From Echiichthys vipera (lineage: Eukaryota > Chordata > Actinopteri > Perciformes > Trachinidae): a stretch of 64,000 nucleotides of DNA. Position 1 is the stretch's first letter, and each line of letters opens with the position of its first letter. The notes under the pieces were generated by a model. That model was not told the DNA's origin. It worked only from the letters and a program-made list of their open reading frames with translations, and made no database searches. Positions 12,184 to 26,511 of the stretch are shown here, one piece after another. The stretch lies in contig OY829657.1 of the NCBI GenBank assembly GCA_963691815.1, forward strand, positions 19,795,853 to 19,859,852. Reading direction: 5' to 3'. A program made the translations under genes and the position numbers.

Positions 12184-12549
12184 GGCACCACTCCCGGCAC
12201 CACTCCCGCCCCTTTACCACCCACTCCATGCTGCTAAAACGTGCAAAACCTAGAGTCTGTAACCCCAACTGTAAAAATGATGGATGGCGATGTGAAAGGC
12301 AACCTTTCTTTTTGCATTTTCCTGTCACTCTCTTTCTCCACCCTCTCCTGCATGTCTGATTGGATTTCACTTGGTGGAACTGTTCCAACAAGAAACGAAA
12401 AAGGTGGACTGGAAGAAAATGAATATCTGCAATGAGTTACGATCTAGCATGCATGTAATGTTTGCATGTTTATATAGGGTGTGTAGGGTGGAGACAACAC
12501 AAGGGGGATTTTGAACTTAGGTGGGAGGGTGGTGCCTCATTCTCTACAC

Positions 12550-13060
12550 CAGTGGTTCCCAACCTTATTTGCCACATGTGGCCTAACCCCACAGTCCTGT
12601 CACCATCTGTGCAGGTTGGAAATGGCATGCATTCAAAATGGATATTATTTACCCAATATGTATAATACAATCATGGCATTGGTTCTACTATATTTTTCAT
12701 ACAGTTCAACTGTGATGTTTAAATTGTTTGGTCAAGTTTGCATTTACAGGCTATTACTTAGAGTTGGAGAAGCTGGAAAACCATTTATGTTTTACTTTAA
12801 GCTAACTATAAACCATTTATTCATTTCTTTTAGCTAAGTCCTTCAACTATTTATACATGACTTTTACTTGCTCTGCTCGCTTGCTAACTAGCCTCACATA
12901 GCCTCCTTGTAGAATTTATGTGTGTTCAGGTGTGATTGATGACTATATATTTTTAATGAAATCATCATATCTATTTTTGAGCTACACAATCTTTTCACAA
13001 ACCTCCTGGCAACTGCAGAAGTACTCCTGGGGTACCAGTACACCTGGTTGGGAATCACTG
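12550..13060. mobile_element. MITE-like element with 15-bp terminal inverted repeats
   Basis: The left end is CAGTGGTTCCCAACC. The right end is the reverse complement of CAGTGATTCCCAACC (one mismatch). The 511-bp interior has no transposase. The termini match a hAT-type family common in vertebrates. The 8-bp flanks (ctctacac and aaccatat) do not match, so the target duplication has decayed or the ends are slightly misplaced. Confidence 0.65.
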
Positions 13061-16000
13061 AACCATATGAAACCACACACATTACATCCCAGGTGGCCTG
13101 TGCAATTACAAGGGGGATTGAACACACCCCTCTGTTCCAGATGTACATATGCGCTGTAATATTTTGTGTTGTATTCACTGTCGAAGCTGGAATGTCTCAA
13201 TGTTTCCTCGAAGTGGTGCGATTTCATGGAGGCAGATAAAGTTGGGGAGAAAACGGAAGAGTGATGGGAACCAGGGGCGTGTGACACCCTTTCCTACGAA
13301 GCCCTCACATACCAAAACCATCGTATACGCACATGACAAACACATTATCAGTCCTCCCACACATGCACACAAACACATGTTCACACACACCGACACGGAA
13401 AGTCAAGTCATCGATCATTCACACGCACACTCTTTCATCTCATCTTGTGGATTCATGAGCCTTTCATTGGAATGATAAACAAGTGAAATCATATTCACAC
13501 AAAGGCTGGATACTGAAGCTGGTTGACATGTTCTTCTAATGACTGCTGACTCAAAAACACCACATCAATGTCAAACCCCCTATTTTCTGTTGTTTTGTTT
13601 TTTTCATTAAGAAGGCAGTAGGAGATTTGTTTAGGGATAGCTTTGCCTGGTAGCCTCTCACACCACCAGTTCCACTCTGACTTCCCCTCATTTGCTCAAA
13701 ACATTGTCTGGTATTGATCACCAACCTGGTTGCCAGAAAAAAATCTTTAAATTGTAGGTTTCCGCAAACCACAGACGTCGATATTACAAGCCTTTTATAT
13801 CTGTATGCAACATATTGGGCTTTCAATATACTCCACACCATCCACGTTAATATTACAAGTTCAGAGCAAGTGCTCCGGAAGTCAGGTGACGTAGTCTAAC
13901 AAGCCTCAAACTCTGCTTAGGGAAGAAGTCAGGGTGGATGGTTGGGTCAAAATCACACCGCACATTCACAGGAGGCCGTGGTCTGTGTCCCATTCATGTC
14001 TCATCCGTGAAACTTCATTACAAAACACATTTTTATTTTAACCAATCTTTTTCTTAACCTCAACATGTATTGATGCCTAAACCTAAGTAACGTTACTATT
14101 TTTTGTTTGAACTCCCAACTTAATCATTGGTATGTGACGAGTGAGGTTACAGTGAGTCAGAAACTCTGAAATCCAACATACGTATATGTTGTTTGCAGGA
14201 ATGTACAATGCCAACATTTTATTCCAGCGACTGGGTTGTAAAAACTAGAAAATAAAGCAGCAAACCAAATCAAAGAGTAGATGATTTCGGACGATCTCAA
14301 TCCAAAAAGATGTTTTTTTCAAATTTGGCTGGCTTATAGTGAATGTAGTCTTGATGAGCTTTTATCAGATGGATCCGAATTTCCACGGCCCCATTAACTG
14401 ACCTGTCACTTAAGGTCACGGCCTACATCTCCTCATGAACAGCCCTCACCAGATCAAACTTCTTGCATTTTTCCTCAGCTCCACGTCCACCCAAAACATT
14501 TCAATTGACTCGACAAAACATCAAAGTAACACTGCCCTCTGTTGTGTCACATTCTACATCTTATACCACATCACTCCCAGTATTTTTTTGTGAAGCCCTC
14601 TAATCACCAGGGCCTCACATCCCTGACCATTCGACACTCCAGCATGTCAAGACGGAGCTCTATAGCTCCAACTCGGAGTATCACAATAAACCTCCCCACC
14701 CTAAACTCTGGTCCCTGGCCAAGCCTCAGATATTTCTCTTTTGTCGACAAGACAGTTTTCTTTCCAGCACATCCCCCCCTTTACTGCGCCCCTCTCTTTC
14801 TCTATCTCTTCACTTATAAACTATCCATCCCCTTGTGTAAAGTACTGCATGCATAATGAAAACTTCTAATATGAATCATCACAGATGTTTTGCTGGATGT
14901 CCACACTTTAGAGAATTGTGGTTGCTTATAAGGTCCACTCCTTAACATGCTTTACACACATATGGAAGTGATTACGTCCAACGCAGAAAGGGTCTGAGCC
15001 ACTCGAGGCCAGTGGATCGAATGTAGGATGTTGGAAAAAGCTGCATTTCTTCACACTCGCAACAAAAAATGATGGAATGATGTGCTTGTAAAGACAAAGT
15101 GCCCCTCTGACCGCAACCCTCCACTTGCATGTGTTCTGCATTACAGTCCCCCTTCATTTCTGTTCTCCCCTAATCTCACATGCTCTGCTCGCCACCTGGT
15201 ATGTGCTCATCTGTGACGACAAACCTGACAATGTATCTGTATCTATCCATCACTTTTCATATCCCTCATCCTTATCCTTTGTCTTTACATCAACCCCCAC
15301 CCCCACTTAGTCTGCAGAAATGAGTGCAGAAAAGAGGACTCTTATCTCCTGTCCTGTCCTGGTCTCTGTCTCTGAATGAAAAGAGCTGTCCTCATTGTGT
15401 TTTATGTGGTGTTTGGAGCAGCCCTGGATTTATCTTGGCTATCTGGATTTCCCCCCAGCAGGAGAGAAATCCTCGAGCTGGGTGAAGACAGGAGTCCAAG
15501 CTTGCAGTCACATCAGCTGCAGTTACATTAGCCAGCTGTCCACATGCTTCTAGTTCAACCCGTTTCTTAAACTTCGCCCACGGAGCACATTCAGCCCGTT
15601 TCACAACAGTCTTGCCTGAGCGTGGCATTCTTCATCGGGCATCTCCATGATCTCATTACTGCACTGAGGTGGCTGTAATGGTGCTACTGATTAGCTTCGA
15701 TGACCTTAAGTTTGTTTTCTGGCGCTGGTGAGAGAGTGTGTTTGTGTGATTTCCTCTAGTTGCATTCAAGGCTCTGCAGCACCCTGGATACACAATTTCT
15801 ATTTACAAACCAGTTGACCAGTGTGACCACGCACATCCACCCACATCAGACAAAGAACGTTTATTAAACATGATTTTACTCGGGGCTGTTTTAACGAAAC
15901 AGAAAGAATAATAATGTGTCAAGGAGACTCGAGCCAAACTGTCATATTGTTATTGTTAATGTATTCTCAACAGGCTCACCACACCCCAGTCATCTCTTGG

Positions 16001-16212
16001 CTTGTGCGGCTGATATACGCAGCTGAGATGAGCGGGTGGGACGGTCCACGGAGAGTGCAGAAGGTGACTTGGATGGCTTTATCGACTGTGAGTAATGAGT
16101 CCTCTCCAGTGCGGGAAGACTCTCGCAGCAGATCAACCTTACATTCAATCTCACCATACTCCACTCCAAATTCCCTCAGTTCCTGATCTCTAAATGTCTT
16201 CACTTCACTTGA
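13061..16212. other. Intergenic, no certain gene
   Basis: Several short open frames lack support. The minus-strand open stretch 15980-16206 is discussed as a weak exon candidate. A run of short CA-rich sequence lies at 13360-13430. Otherwise it looks unique. Confidence 0.4.
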
Positions 16213-16627
16213 CTTCATCTTCAACCACTTAGCTGGTTTCGGTTCGCGGGGGAAACAGCTCTAGAAGGGGACCCCAAACTTCCCTTTCCCGGGCCACATT
16301 AACCAGCTCTAACTGGGGGATCCTGAGGCGTTCCCAGGCAAGTGCAGAGATATAATCTCTCCACCTAGTCCTGGGTCTTCCCCTTGGCCTCCTCCCAGCT
16401 GGACGTGCCTGGAACACCTCCCTAGGGAGGCGCCCAGGGAGCATCCTTACCAAATGCCCAAACCACCTCAACTGGCTCCTTTCAACGCAAAGGAGCAGCG
16501 GCTCTACTCCGAGTTCCTCATGGATGGCTGAACTTCTCACCCTATCTCTAAAGGAGACTCCAGCCACCCTCCTGAGAAAACCTGTGACCTTGTTCTTCTG
16601 GTCATGATCTCTAAACGCTGGCCCCAA
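16213..16627 (-). mobile_element. Non-LTR retrotransposon (LINE) 3' end, truncated
   Basis: The minus strand encodes the C-terminal tail of a LINE ORF2: RDRVRSSAIHEELGVEPLLL, SQLRWFGHLVRM, GRRPRGRPRTRWRDYIS and AREREVWGPLLELFPPR, then a stop at about 16229. This is the region after the reverse transcriptase domain. The RT and endonuclease are absent (5' truncation at about 16627). The 3' end reads ctaagtggttgaagatgaag, matching the ends of the SINEs at 6985 and 33834. I cannot assign the clade (RTE/Rex-like) with certainty. Confidence 0.85.
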
Positions 16628-16639
16628 ATCAACTGTTTC

Positions 16640-16642
<3 letters not shown>

Positions 16643-16674
<32 letters not shown>

Positions 16675-16675
16675 G
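16643..16675. repeat. (GTCT)n microsatellite
   Basis: About eight tandem GTCT units, directly at the truncated 5' border of the LINE fragment. Confidence 0.95.
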
Positions 16676-19600
16676 ATGCTTCTCTTCTCATTCACAGCTG
16701 CCGTGGCCCCAACTCTCTTTGGGAAGAAGAGGAGTAATTACAGGATACAATGAAAAACAAATAACACTTGGTTATAGCTGTCCACTGGGTTGGGTTACAC
16801 TGACTGGCCGGTGGGCGTGCTCTTCGCCTACTCTTTCACAATTTGTTATTCAATTTCTGGCCCATTCTGCCTGCCAGTAGAAAAGAAATACCACCTGCAC
16901 CTTATGCACAACTCCCTCTGTGATCTGGCTCTGATGTAGGGCACAAGCTGCGAATCATTGCTAAGTGGAAAACGATGGACACATGAGCCATGTTATGTTT
17001 CAAAGCCCCGAGGTAGTCGTTCAGCATTGCCTTATTTTACTGCAATCAATTCACACAATCTGGAACTGATTTGATTGCAAAAATTTGGCGTTCCTTGACA
17101 TAAGCATCAATGGGCCCATGACAGAAATGCTTGGATGATTCTGTCCCTCTCAACTTAGGTCAAATGCCAATGTTTAGTATGCAGGAGGTAGAAGGAAAAT
17201 AATGTCAGATTTTCCAAACATTTTGCAACATTGATACTGGACGATACTGCAAATCAGAACTACCTGTTTTTATGTCCAGTGCCAAGGTTTTTTAAATTTT
17301 CTCCATTTGCGATATCTACAAATGGAAATTATGGTCTAGATAAGGTAAGGAAAATATTGTGTGCGATTAAGGTAGATTAGGGTTAAGGTCTGGGAATTGT
17401 CATGGTTAGGGTTAATTAAAAGGTGTAGGACCGGTCACAAACCAGATCTGTGACTGGATGTGAATCTCGGTCTCCTGCATGAAAGTCTGATATGCACCTG
17501 TGAAAAGTTTTTGTCGCTGCGATAGCATGCAAAATACAGTCATGAAACTTTAGAGGTGAAAACTGAAGAGAACTATGGATGTGGTCTGAGCTAGACCCCC
17601 TGAGTAAGAAGAGTTTTGCTCTTTGATTTTGCATTGCTGAGTGCCTTGCATTTTCGCAGGTCCGCCTTGAACATCTTGAGAGCAAAAAAACATAACTCAG
17701 AGTGAAGAAGCGCCCAACGTCGTCTAACTTAACAACACACTAACAGCTAGCTGAAGACAGGTGATTCTGTGGTTGTCTTGCAAGAATAACAAAAAAAGAC
17801 ACAAATGACAATGCTCAGTCTGGCTGGGGCGTCTTCAAAAAAGGGCAGTGAAGGGCGGCTGGCATTTGCAACCTGAAAAAACCCTCTGTCTGTCTGTTAA
17901 GGGCCTTAGTTTCAAATTTGCTACACGTAGGGCACACTACTTCCTGCACTGGCATTGAACGATGGTACTGGATGTAAATCGATCATCCTAAGTGGATGTT
18001 CAGTAATATCTAGGATACTGTGCTGGACTTTCAAGTGTTGTAGTTGCCTAACCCTATCATAATTGTCCGACATTGATTTTCTTGTTTAGAGGAAAAGTTG
18101 GCTTACATGCTCACCTTATCTTCTCTATTCTACCTATGCAGATTCTCTACACACTATCACCTTTAAACCTTTACATCGTCGATGTTTGTTCTGTGCCACT
18201 GGTAAATATGTACTGAACAGTAGTACAACATTGTTCTAAACTGAATGACACCAGAGAGACATGAGCTCACTACGTCACTATGTGACAGATAAAGTCATTA
18301 CAATATGACCTCTGAGACCTCTAAGAATGGTTTATGAGTCTACAGTCAGGCTGCTTATTGGTTCCTCCTGTCCATACTCCTGGTTTGTTTATAGACACCC
18401 CTGGTTTCACTCACAGTGTGTACACTGCCTGAGGATAAAGCTGATCAGATGACAGAAGTCACGTAACCTCCAGGGCGCACTAAAAGGTTTTGATGTGTCC
18501 TCCAGGACGTGTTTGCTAAAACTTTCAGACACGCAGACCCCATTTGTTTAGCATGTAAATGGTTGTGGTTTCTTCAACATCAACAACATCGTAAATCATC
18601 AATCAGCCTGACATGACAGAAACTGTAACCTCATTAGGTATTTGCTGATTGGATCTAATGTGTTTTATTCCAAACAGAAGTCAAACAAATGTCCAAGCAC
18701 AAAATATATTATGCTATTGCTGTATTTCACTGTAGCAAAGTTGGAAAACATTTTTAAGCAATGGTTTTGCATTGACAGTGGGTGTAAAATAATATTTACA
18801 GTTCCTATTTGAAATTTATTATGCACATTTCAGCTCCCAAAAATATACAGCCGTCCAGTATTTGTTATGAAGACATTTTGTCTAGAGTACAATCTGTACA
18901 TTTGGTTGTTTATATTTACAATATACACAGTGTTTAAAGTGTCTATGTGCATGTAGAGCAGAGACAGCTGTCTGCTGCTGGGTAACTGTAAGAAAGCAAC
19001 ACATTTTTCGCCGGCTTTAGTGTGACAGAGGCCGGGCGATTAAATCCTTCAGTGCGTCAAATTAATTTGGTGTTCCTTGACTCTCTGGGTCAGAGCAAAG
19101 GGCCATATGGCATGGCTGGCCACTGTGGGCCCTGGAAGACACAGCTTGAAGCCAGAGGCGAATCAGACTGGAGAACACCGGGACAAATGTAACACCCTGG
19201 ATCATATCAATAGCTGAAAGATACTAGCCTGAAAAGCAGGAGTGACACTTTGCATGTCTCTGAGGAACACCCACTTCTCATGCCACGCAGTGACATTTTT
19301 GATTGACACTTATCAATGCTGCCACTTCCCTTGTGTCAAACTTATTGTAGTTGTCACCGTTCTCATACAACAGAATAACTGGACATCCACAGATTTGAGG
19401 CTCATTGATGTGCCATCCATAGCCGCAGTTGTTTGCGTAGGCACCCAGCTATGACAAGTCCTGCCTCTGTTTAACACACTGTGACTCACATGCAGTGAAT
19501 AGACATTTGACACCTGACCCCAGGGCCAGAGGGAAATGGTAGTGACATGCTTGTGTCTCTGCAGATCCACTCTGGCATTGAAAACTCAGCCGTCAAAGCA

Positions 19601-21369
19601 CTTCGATCGGCACTATTGACTTCACTTAGCAGACATGAATGTAAACTGTTTTTTTACTATGAAGATTCACTGAGTGGTTGTTGATTTTATCGTTGTCATC
19701 TAATGAGCCAGAGCTGACTGAAGAGTCCTCTTGCCAGGGCGAGTGTTATAAATATAGACACATTTCATTCTGGGATAACAAGTCGCGGTGCTACTGAAAC
19801 ACGTCAGAGTGTCACTACCATCCTCCTGCGGTTGCTCCTAGCAACATCATTTTCCTGAATGTCAGGAGAGTGAGAGGTGGTGCAAGGTGTCTGATTATGA
19901 CGGAGCGAACAGACTACATGCCTCGAAACAATGCAATTATCTTCTGCGTCATCTTACCTGTCGAGAAGGCGGGAGCTTGGGAAACAAAGTGTGTTAGTTG
20001 TATGTTGTGTGTCATGCATCAGTCACACTGATAACAGTGTCAGGTTTGCATATGAATGGAAAGTGAAAGATGACACGTTGTTCTGTTTATCAGCCTTTCG
20101 CTTTCTTTTTCTCCTTGTGAATCTCTCTTGGGTCACTTGGTGCATTTTCCACCGCTGACTTGAGGATCAATGAAGTCCTTTTTATTCTTCTGCACAACAT
20201 AAATCATCTCATTAAGACAGCTTTTGTTGCAAATGACATCTCCTTCTATCTCAACCTCATTCTCTCAATTTCTCTCTATTTATCCCTTTCTGCAAGCAAT
20301 CTAAAGCGCTCTTCTGGGATGCTGGCTCTGCTGTAATTCAGGAGTAGATTAAGAGAAGATACGGTATCTGAAGGCAGCAGGCCTGACAGGGACAGCGGTT
20401 GAGGGACAAAGAGAGGAAGAGAATGCTAGAGAAAGAAAGACAAAGACAGAAACAGAGACAGGCAGAGATTGATGGCTGCAGAACTCCTGGTATAGTAGGC
20501 AAAAGTTGATCAGATAAAGAAGAAAGAGCTACACTAAGAGAAAGAGACTGACATCAATAGATTCAGACAGATATTCTTTGTTAATGGCCCACAGGGATAA
20601 AGTTAGACCAGAGCCATTGAATTCCTCTTAGTCTTAAAGACTCTCTGTTGATCAGACATCATAGAGTTTCTCCTGAAGGGCCTTCCGGGTGCTTGGCCCA
20701 AGGCGTGTGACATTACAAGCTCCACATTGTCACACAGGATGTAAGAATTATGACCGTAAAAGCTCCAGACATCATATGATGAGTAAAACTGCCAGTTTTA
20801 CAACAGAGATGGTGGCCTGGTGATGAGGATCACCACCATATAGAAAAGACAGAGATCTGATTGCTCAGACCACATTCAGAGGTTATAGCAACATGCATTG
20901 ACCAGTGTGTACGCAAATGTGCTTTTGTAATGTGATGCATGGGACACAAACTGTGATCTCCGGGGTGAAAATCCAGTGTTTGTCTGACTATCCACCTCCC
21001 TACACAAACTTTGTTGCGCTTAATCCTGGAGCACTTGCTCTGAGCATCTCATTATGACACAGATGGGTTTAGCCAGGTGCATTTCATACAGATGCTCAAG
21101 GGTGCCAGCATCAAATGCAGAGGGCTTTGACAAAAGGGCTCAAACTGACGTACTTAGAGAGGTCCACCTGTGATTAAATCACCCAAGACGCATGTTAATG
21201 CCAGGCCTGAACAGGGCGTCTGACGACTGCCCAACCAAGTCATCCTCTCGTGACACAGCCAGAAAAAAAGCGACTTAAAAAATAAATAGTTAAAGAAAAA
21301 TAGAAAACTGACAGCTGTTCAAGTTATTTGTTGCCTTACGACAAATACAGGTTGTAGGCCGACATTACT
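16676..21369. other. Intergenic, 4.7 kb, no gene seen
   Basis: No long or splice-supported frame and no recognisable repeat. An RFX-like palindrome GTTGCT-CCT-AGCAAC lies at 19831-19845. A GA-rich purine stretch lies at 20405-20470. Confidence 0.45.
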
Positions 21370-21430
21370 CTGTGGTGGAATGTAACATTTATTCAAGTAC
21401 TGAAAGTTGAGGTACTTGTACTGTACCTGG
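21370..21430 (-). repeat. Short fragment of the 27.96-kb MITE family
   Basis: Reads tggtggaatgtaacatttat and then caagtactg and gaggtacttgtactgta. This is the reverse complement of the terminal part of the element at 27961-28445. Confidence 0.6.
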
Positions 21431-22401
21431 GAAGCACGATTAATAAATCAGCTGGCAAATTAGTCTATAGAAACCAAACGTCAACTTAAATTAGCATAGT
21501 TCTTCAGCTCTCTACTGATTGGTTATAATGACACTGTCGGACTGAATAATGAAGTGAAACAAGATGGAAGTGATGATCAGACTACAGATATGAACGACTT
21601 CCCTGTCAAATCAACACGGTGAACTCACTGGGTTTGTTCAGGTGCTCTGTTTCTCCAGCAGGCTCTGACTCAGTCAGTCACCACAAAAACCTCAACCTGC
21701 ACAGCTTGAAGTGGCTTACTCTGCTTCTCCTCCTGCCGGCCCCTGAAGCACAGCGTCCCATTGAGCACACCCCTCATTCTGTCGTAGCTCTGTGTGTCTC
21801 TGACAGCTGGGACACAGGAACAGTTGGAGAACGTGTTTTACAGACACGTCCCATCGCACTGCAGCACTGCTCGGCTCCGAGATCATCGCCGCCGTCATTC
21901 TCAGGCAAAGACAAGAGGCTGTCGGATTGTTGTACTGTAGAGCACCAGTCTGTCTGCTGTGGTCATGATGACATCAAACATTAGACTTGTTGTCATGTTG
22001 TGCTGTGACTGGACCTGAGGTGGGACACATGCAAAAGAGCTTAATTTAAACCATTGTGGCTGATATCTGTATGTGAATCTTGCATTTTGGCTTCCATACA
22101 ATGTGTTGAATCTTGTTTTTATATGTACAACACATTGGTGTGCTGGGTTGCACAAAACAAAAACAGTCTCACTTGACACAAACGTACACTTTCACCGTGA
22201 ATGTGGCTCTACCTGCCCTCATTCTGCGCACTGGGCTGTCCAAACATCACCATAAAACTACAAAACAGTGCAGGCACCCTCTCTCCTCCACTCTCTCTTC
22301 CCCTCACGCCCTGTTTTTCATGGAGGGGGGCCTCTCACACCCCCAGTAACAGGTTTGATTGGAAAGCATCTAGCCCCCAGCAACCAATCCCCCATCAGTA
22401 C
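21431..22401. other. Intergenic, no gene seen
   Basis: The open frame 21619-21984 (121 codons) has no recognised motif, no Kozak support and no flanking splice signals I can defend. Confidence 0.45.
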
Positions 22402-22412
22402 CACACACACAC

Positions 22413-22502
<90 letters not shown>

Positions 22503-22517
22503 ACACACACACACACA
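22402..22517. repeat. (CA)n microsatellite, 116 bp
   Basis: CA array with single CG and TA interruptions near its ends. Confidence 0.97.
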
Positions 22518-23317
<800 letters not shown>

Positions 23318-23539
23318 ACGCACATATGTGCATGTGTGAAAAAAATAGGAGAGTGAGGTAAAAAGAGAGAGAGAAATAACGTGTGTTTGTGCTTTCCCAG
23401 CATCCTTTGTTGTCTAGCCTGATAAATGTGGCTTAGCCCAGAATCGTCTGTTTAATCTTGCCGCCATTTTGTTGTCTGGTGTCTATGGCTCTTCTCTATC
23501 TCTCTCATGGCAGTCATAGCGGCTTAACTTCCCAGAACG

Positions 23540-23553
23540 GTTACCATAGCAAC
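23540..23553. promoter_or_regulatory. Perfect RFX X-box-like palindrome
   Basis: GTTACC-AT-AGCAAC fits the RFX consensus GTNRCC-N(0-3)-RGYAAC exactly. It is not inside a repeat that I recognise. Function is inferred from the motif alone. Confidence 0.4.
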
Positions 23554-23891
23554 ACCGACAGAGGTTTATCAGTGGCCATGGCGACGGCTGATGCACCGAG
23601 ATGTGACTTGGCAAGGGTTTTGGATGCAGGGGTGTTAGGGGGAAAGAGAGAGGGGTTAGCAGGGGGGGAGGACCGGTGATGCCAGCCACACCTTGATGAG
23701 GAACAGGGTTGAACGGTCCATGATCTAACACTCAAAACTCTTCCTCCTTATTTTTTTCCAATTCACCAGCATGCCAGTCTGGTCTGCTTGTGGTTAATTT
23801 CCAAACAGCAGCGGGGACATGCATGCATGAGTGAAGGTGAATTTTTGTCTGACTCTGGCTGTGTGTAAGACAAGCTAATTTTTGTCTGTGC

Positions 23892-23900
<9 letters not shown>

Positions 23901-23970
<70 letters not shown>
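23901..23970. repeat. (TG)n microsatellite, 70 bp
   Basis: TG array with one CG interruption. Confidence 0.95.
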
Positions 23971-23971
<1 letters not shown>

Positions 23972-25590
23972 AAGACAGCTTGACTGTGCTCCAATCAGCG
24001 CTGTCTGGTCTTAAGAGACTCAAATCTTGCCTCTCCACTGAGGTGAGAATTCTCAGATCAATTTCTCTGCCATTTCCCCTCTACCTCGAATGGATTGGAT
24101 TTTTTTTTTCTCCCTCTCTCCTCCACTGCAGCCGAATTGTAATTTAAAAAGCTTTTGGTGTAAATACTGCTATTGTTGGAGGTGTAATCAAACATTCATG
24201 AGGGAGAGGGATCTAGGGAGAAGCAGAGAATCTAGGTCACGGATGCGTTGGCAAGTCTCTGAGACTGCTGCTTCGCTGAGTACGCCGCTCTCTCTCTCTT
24301 TTTAAATCTCTCTTTCATTCTGTAGTCTCTTCTTTGTCTGCTCCCTCCTTTCCTCGTCTCCTCTCTCTCTCCTCTTCACCCCCCTCCTCCTCTGCTCTCA
24401 TTTGTATTCCTCTACTCTTTCACCCCTCTCCTCTTCTGCCCTCTCATCTCCCCACAGCTCCACCTTCTTCTATACTGTATGGTTTCTTTTAATTCCTCTA
24501 AGCACTTTTTCCCCCATTTCGAAGTGTAACATCAATAAAAAAGCATTATTTTGAGTGTTTTTTTAAACATTATCACCATCAATCTTCGATAATCCAAAAA
24601 TACGTCTGCATCCACGTGTAACCACAGTGTAACGCCTGCAAACAGCTTAGCCAATAGCTCATAGTAATGACCCTCTTGACCATCATCAGTCAAAGAGAAG
24701 GTCATGTTGTCAGTGCTTTTACAACCATCTCCAAGCCAACTGTGGCCCACTGAGCAACACATTAGCAGAGGCTGACCTTGTGAGTGTGTCCACAGTGTCA
24801 GCGAGGACGAGACAGATGCTGCTATAGAAACATCAGCAAGAGAGAGATCCTTCCAAAAGGAGGAACTCTCTATCTGTCTGCCTTAAAATATAAATAATGA
24901 CAGTTTGTTACAACTATAACATCTAATGTTTGTAGTTTTTGCCATCCATTCTGATAATGTAGTACTCGCCAAAGTAACTGCTGAGATCTTGGAAGACGGC
25001 AACATCGCTAAAACAAGTCCAAAAAAGCAGAATAACTAAACAACTTTGGGGCATCACATCATGCAGTTCATTAAATGTGTCTAGACATGGTTGATATTTT
25101 TCTCTTAAATTATGTATTATTGATGAAATATTTCTATTTTTATCATACACCTATCCAAAAGCCTTAGACCAGCATCTCCAGCTTGCCTTAACAGAATAAG
25201 GAGTCCATGGGTGAGTTGAGTTGCTGCAGACATGACGGTAAAACAGCAGGACAGGTTGGGTAAAACACTGCAGATGGTTTTTAACAGCAGAGAATATGGA
25301 ACAAGGAAAGGGTGGGATAGAAAAAAAGGACATTATAAGAGATGGTTGGTGGATATCACAGATAAGAAAGAATCCGACTTACAAGGATGCAGGCATGCAC
25401 TGATAACATTTTCATGGGAGCTATAGCAGTTTGCAAGAAAATAACTGACCGCCGTCAGTAAGCAGCTCCTCTGGACACCGCTCAGATGCAGTTTCCCTTG
25501 GTCCGGTGACGCTTTATGTGGATGTTCAGTTTAAACGGTGTAAGCTTATACAGTTATTTTTCCTTTCTCAGTCTTTTTACTTACTAAATG
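23971..25590. other. Intergenic, no gene seen
   Basis: A pyrimidine-rich tract lies at 24290-24450. No supported exon. Confidence 0.45.
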
Positions 25591-25860
25591 TCTTACCGCC
25601 AGCATCTTAGCTTAGCTTACCATAAAAACTGGAAACAGAAATTATTGCTCCCGGCCAAGAAATACTCTAAGATGTAACAAGATGTTAATTAGTGAACTTT
25701 AGAGGCCAGACCAGCTGTTTCCCTCAGTTTCAAGTCTTAAAGCTAAGCTTAGCTAACTGATTGCAGGCTTTTGCTTCACATTTAACAGACAAACATGAAA
25801 ATGATTCAAAATTTTCTCATCTAACTCTGGGCAAGAAAGGGAATGAGCATGTTTGCCACA
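25591..25860. repeat. Interspersed teleost repeat, fold-back architecture, copy 2
   Basis: Forward block cttagcttaccataaaaact followed by ggaaacag is joined directly to a reverse block: gctcccggccaagaaatact, then ttaattagtgaactttagag, agctgtttccctcagtttc and aagctaagcttagctaac. The junction type is the same as in copy 1 at 5.3 kb. Confidence 0.65.
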
Positions 25861-26477
25861 AAATCAAACTATTATTTTAATGGCACTGCCAGTGGAACAG
25901 ATTCTAGACAGAAAATAGCATCAGGACTCTTTTTTTCTATGCATGCGCAACCAGACTGGCAATCAACATAAAGAGACAAACTAAGATTACAACAGATAAA
26001 GAGTGCCTTCATTCTCTGCTCAGGACACCATTACTCCACTATGGCAGTTATTTAGTTGCTGCTATATTAATCTTATGAATATCGAGTACAGCCCCTTTAA
26101 ACTCTTCATTCTGAGTGTAAGTGTCACTGTACTCATTGCACAGTAAAGCTGTGTGCACTGCAGTGAATAAGGTATGATGGTAGGAAGTTTGACCCAGGAA
26201 GTCGACCTGTAAAATAAAGTTTAAGTTCACTGTATGCCTTTGTTTTTTACTACATACGTTTAGTTAATCTTGGAGTTGATTTAAAACCTCTCATACTGCC
26301 TGACAGCTCAGATTTCTTGCCCCATCACTCTTTTTCTGTGTTCCTGCATCTCAGCAACCTTGGAAGGTACAATGTTGTTATTATTGTGTATCTACCTCTG
26401 TGTTTCTGCATGTTGATTTTAATACTGGTCTCACAAGAACCCTAAATCCCTGGATCTGTCCATCATCCTCCCTTCTC

Positions 26478-26511
<34 letters not shown>

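Noticed and set aside
16229..16627. 132-codon minus-strand frame as a host gene
   Set aside because: It is the C-terminal end of a LINE ORF, followed by the LINE 3' tail.
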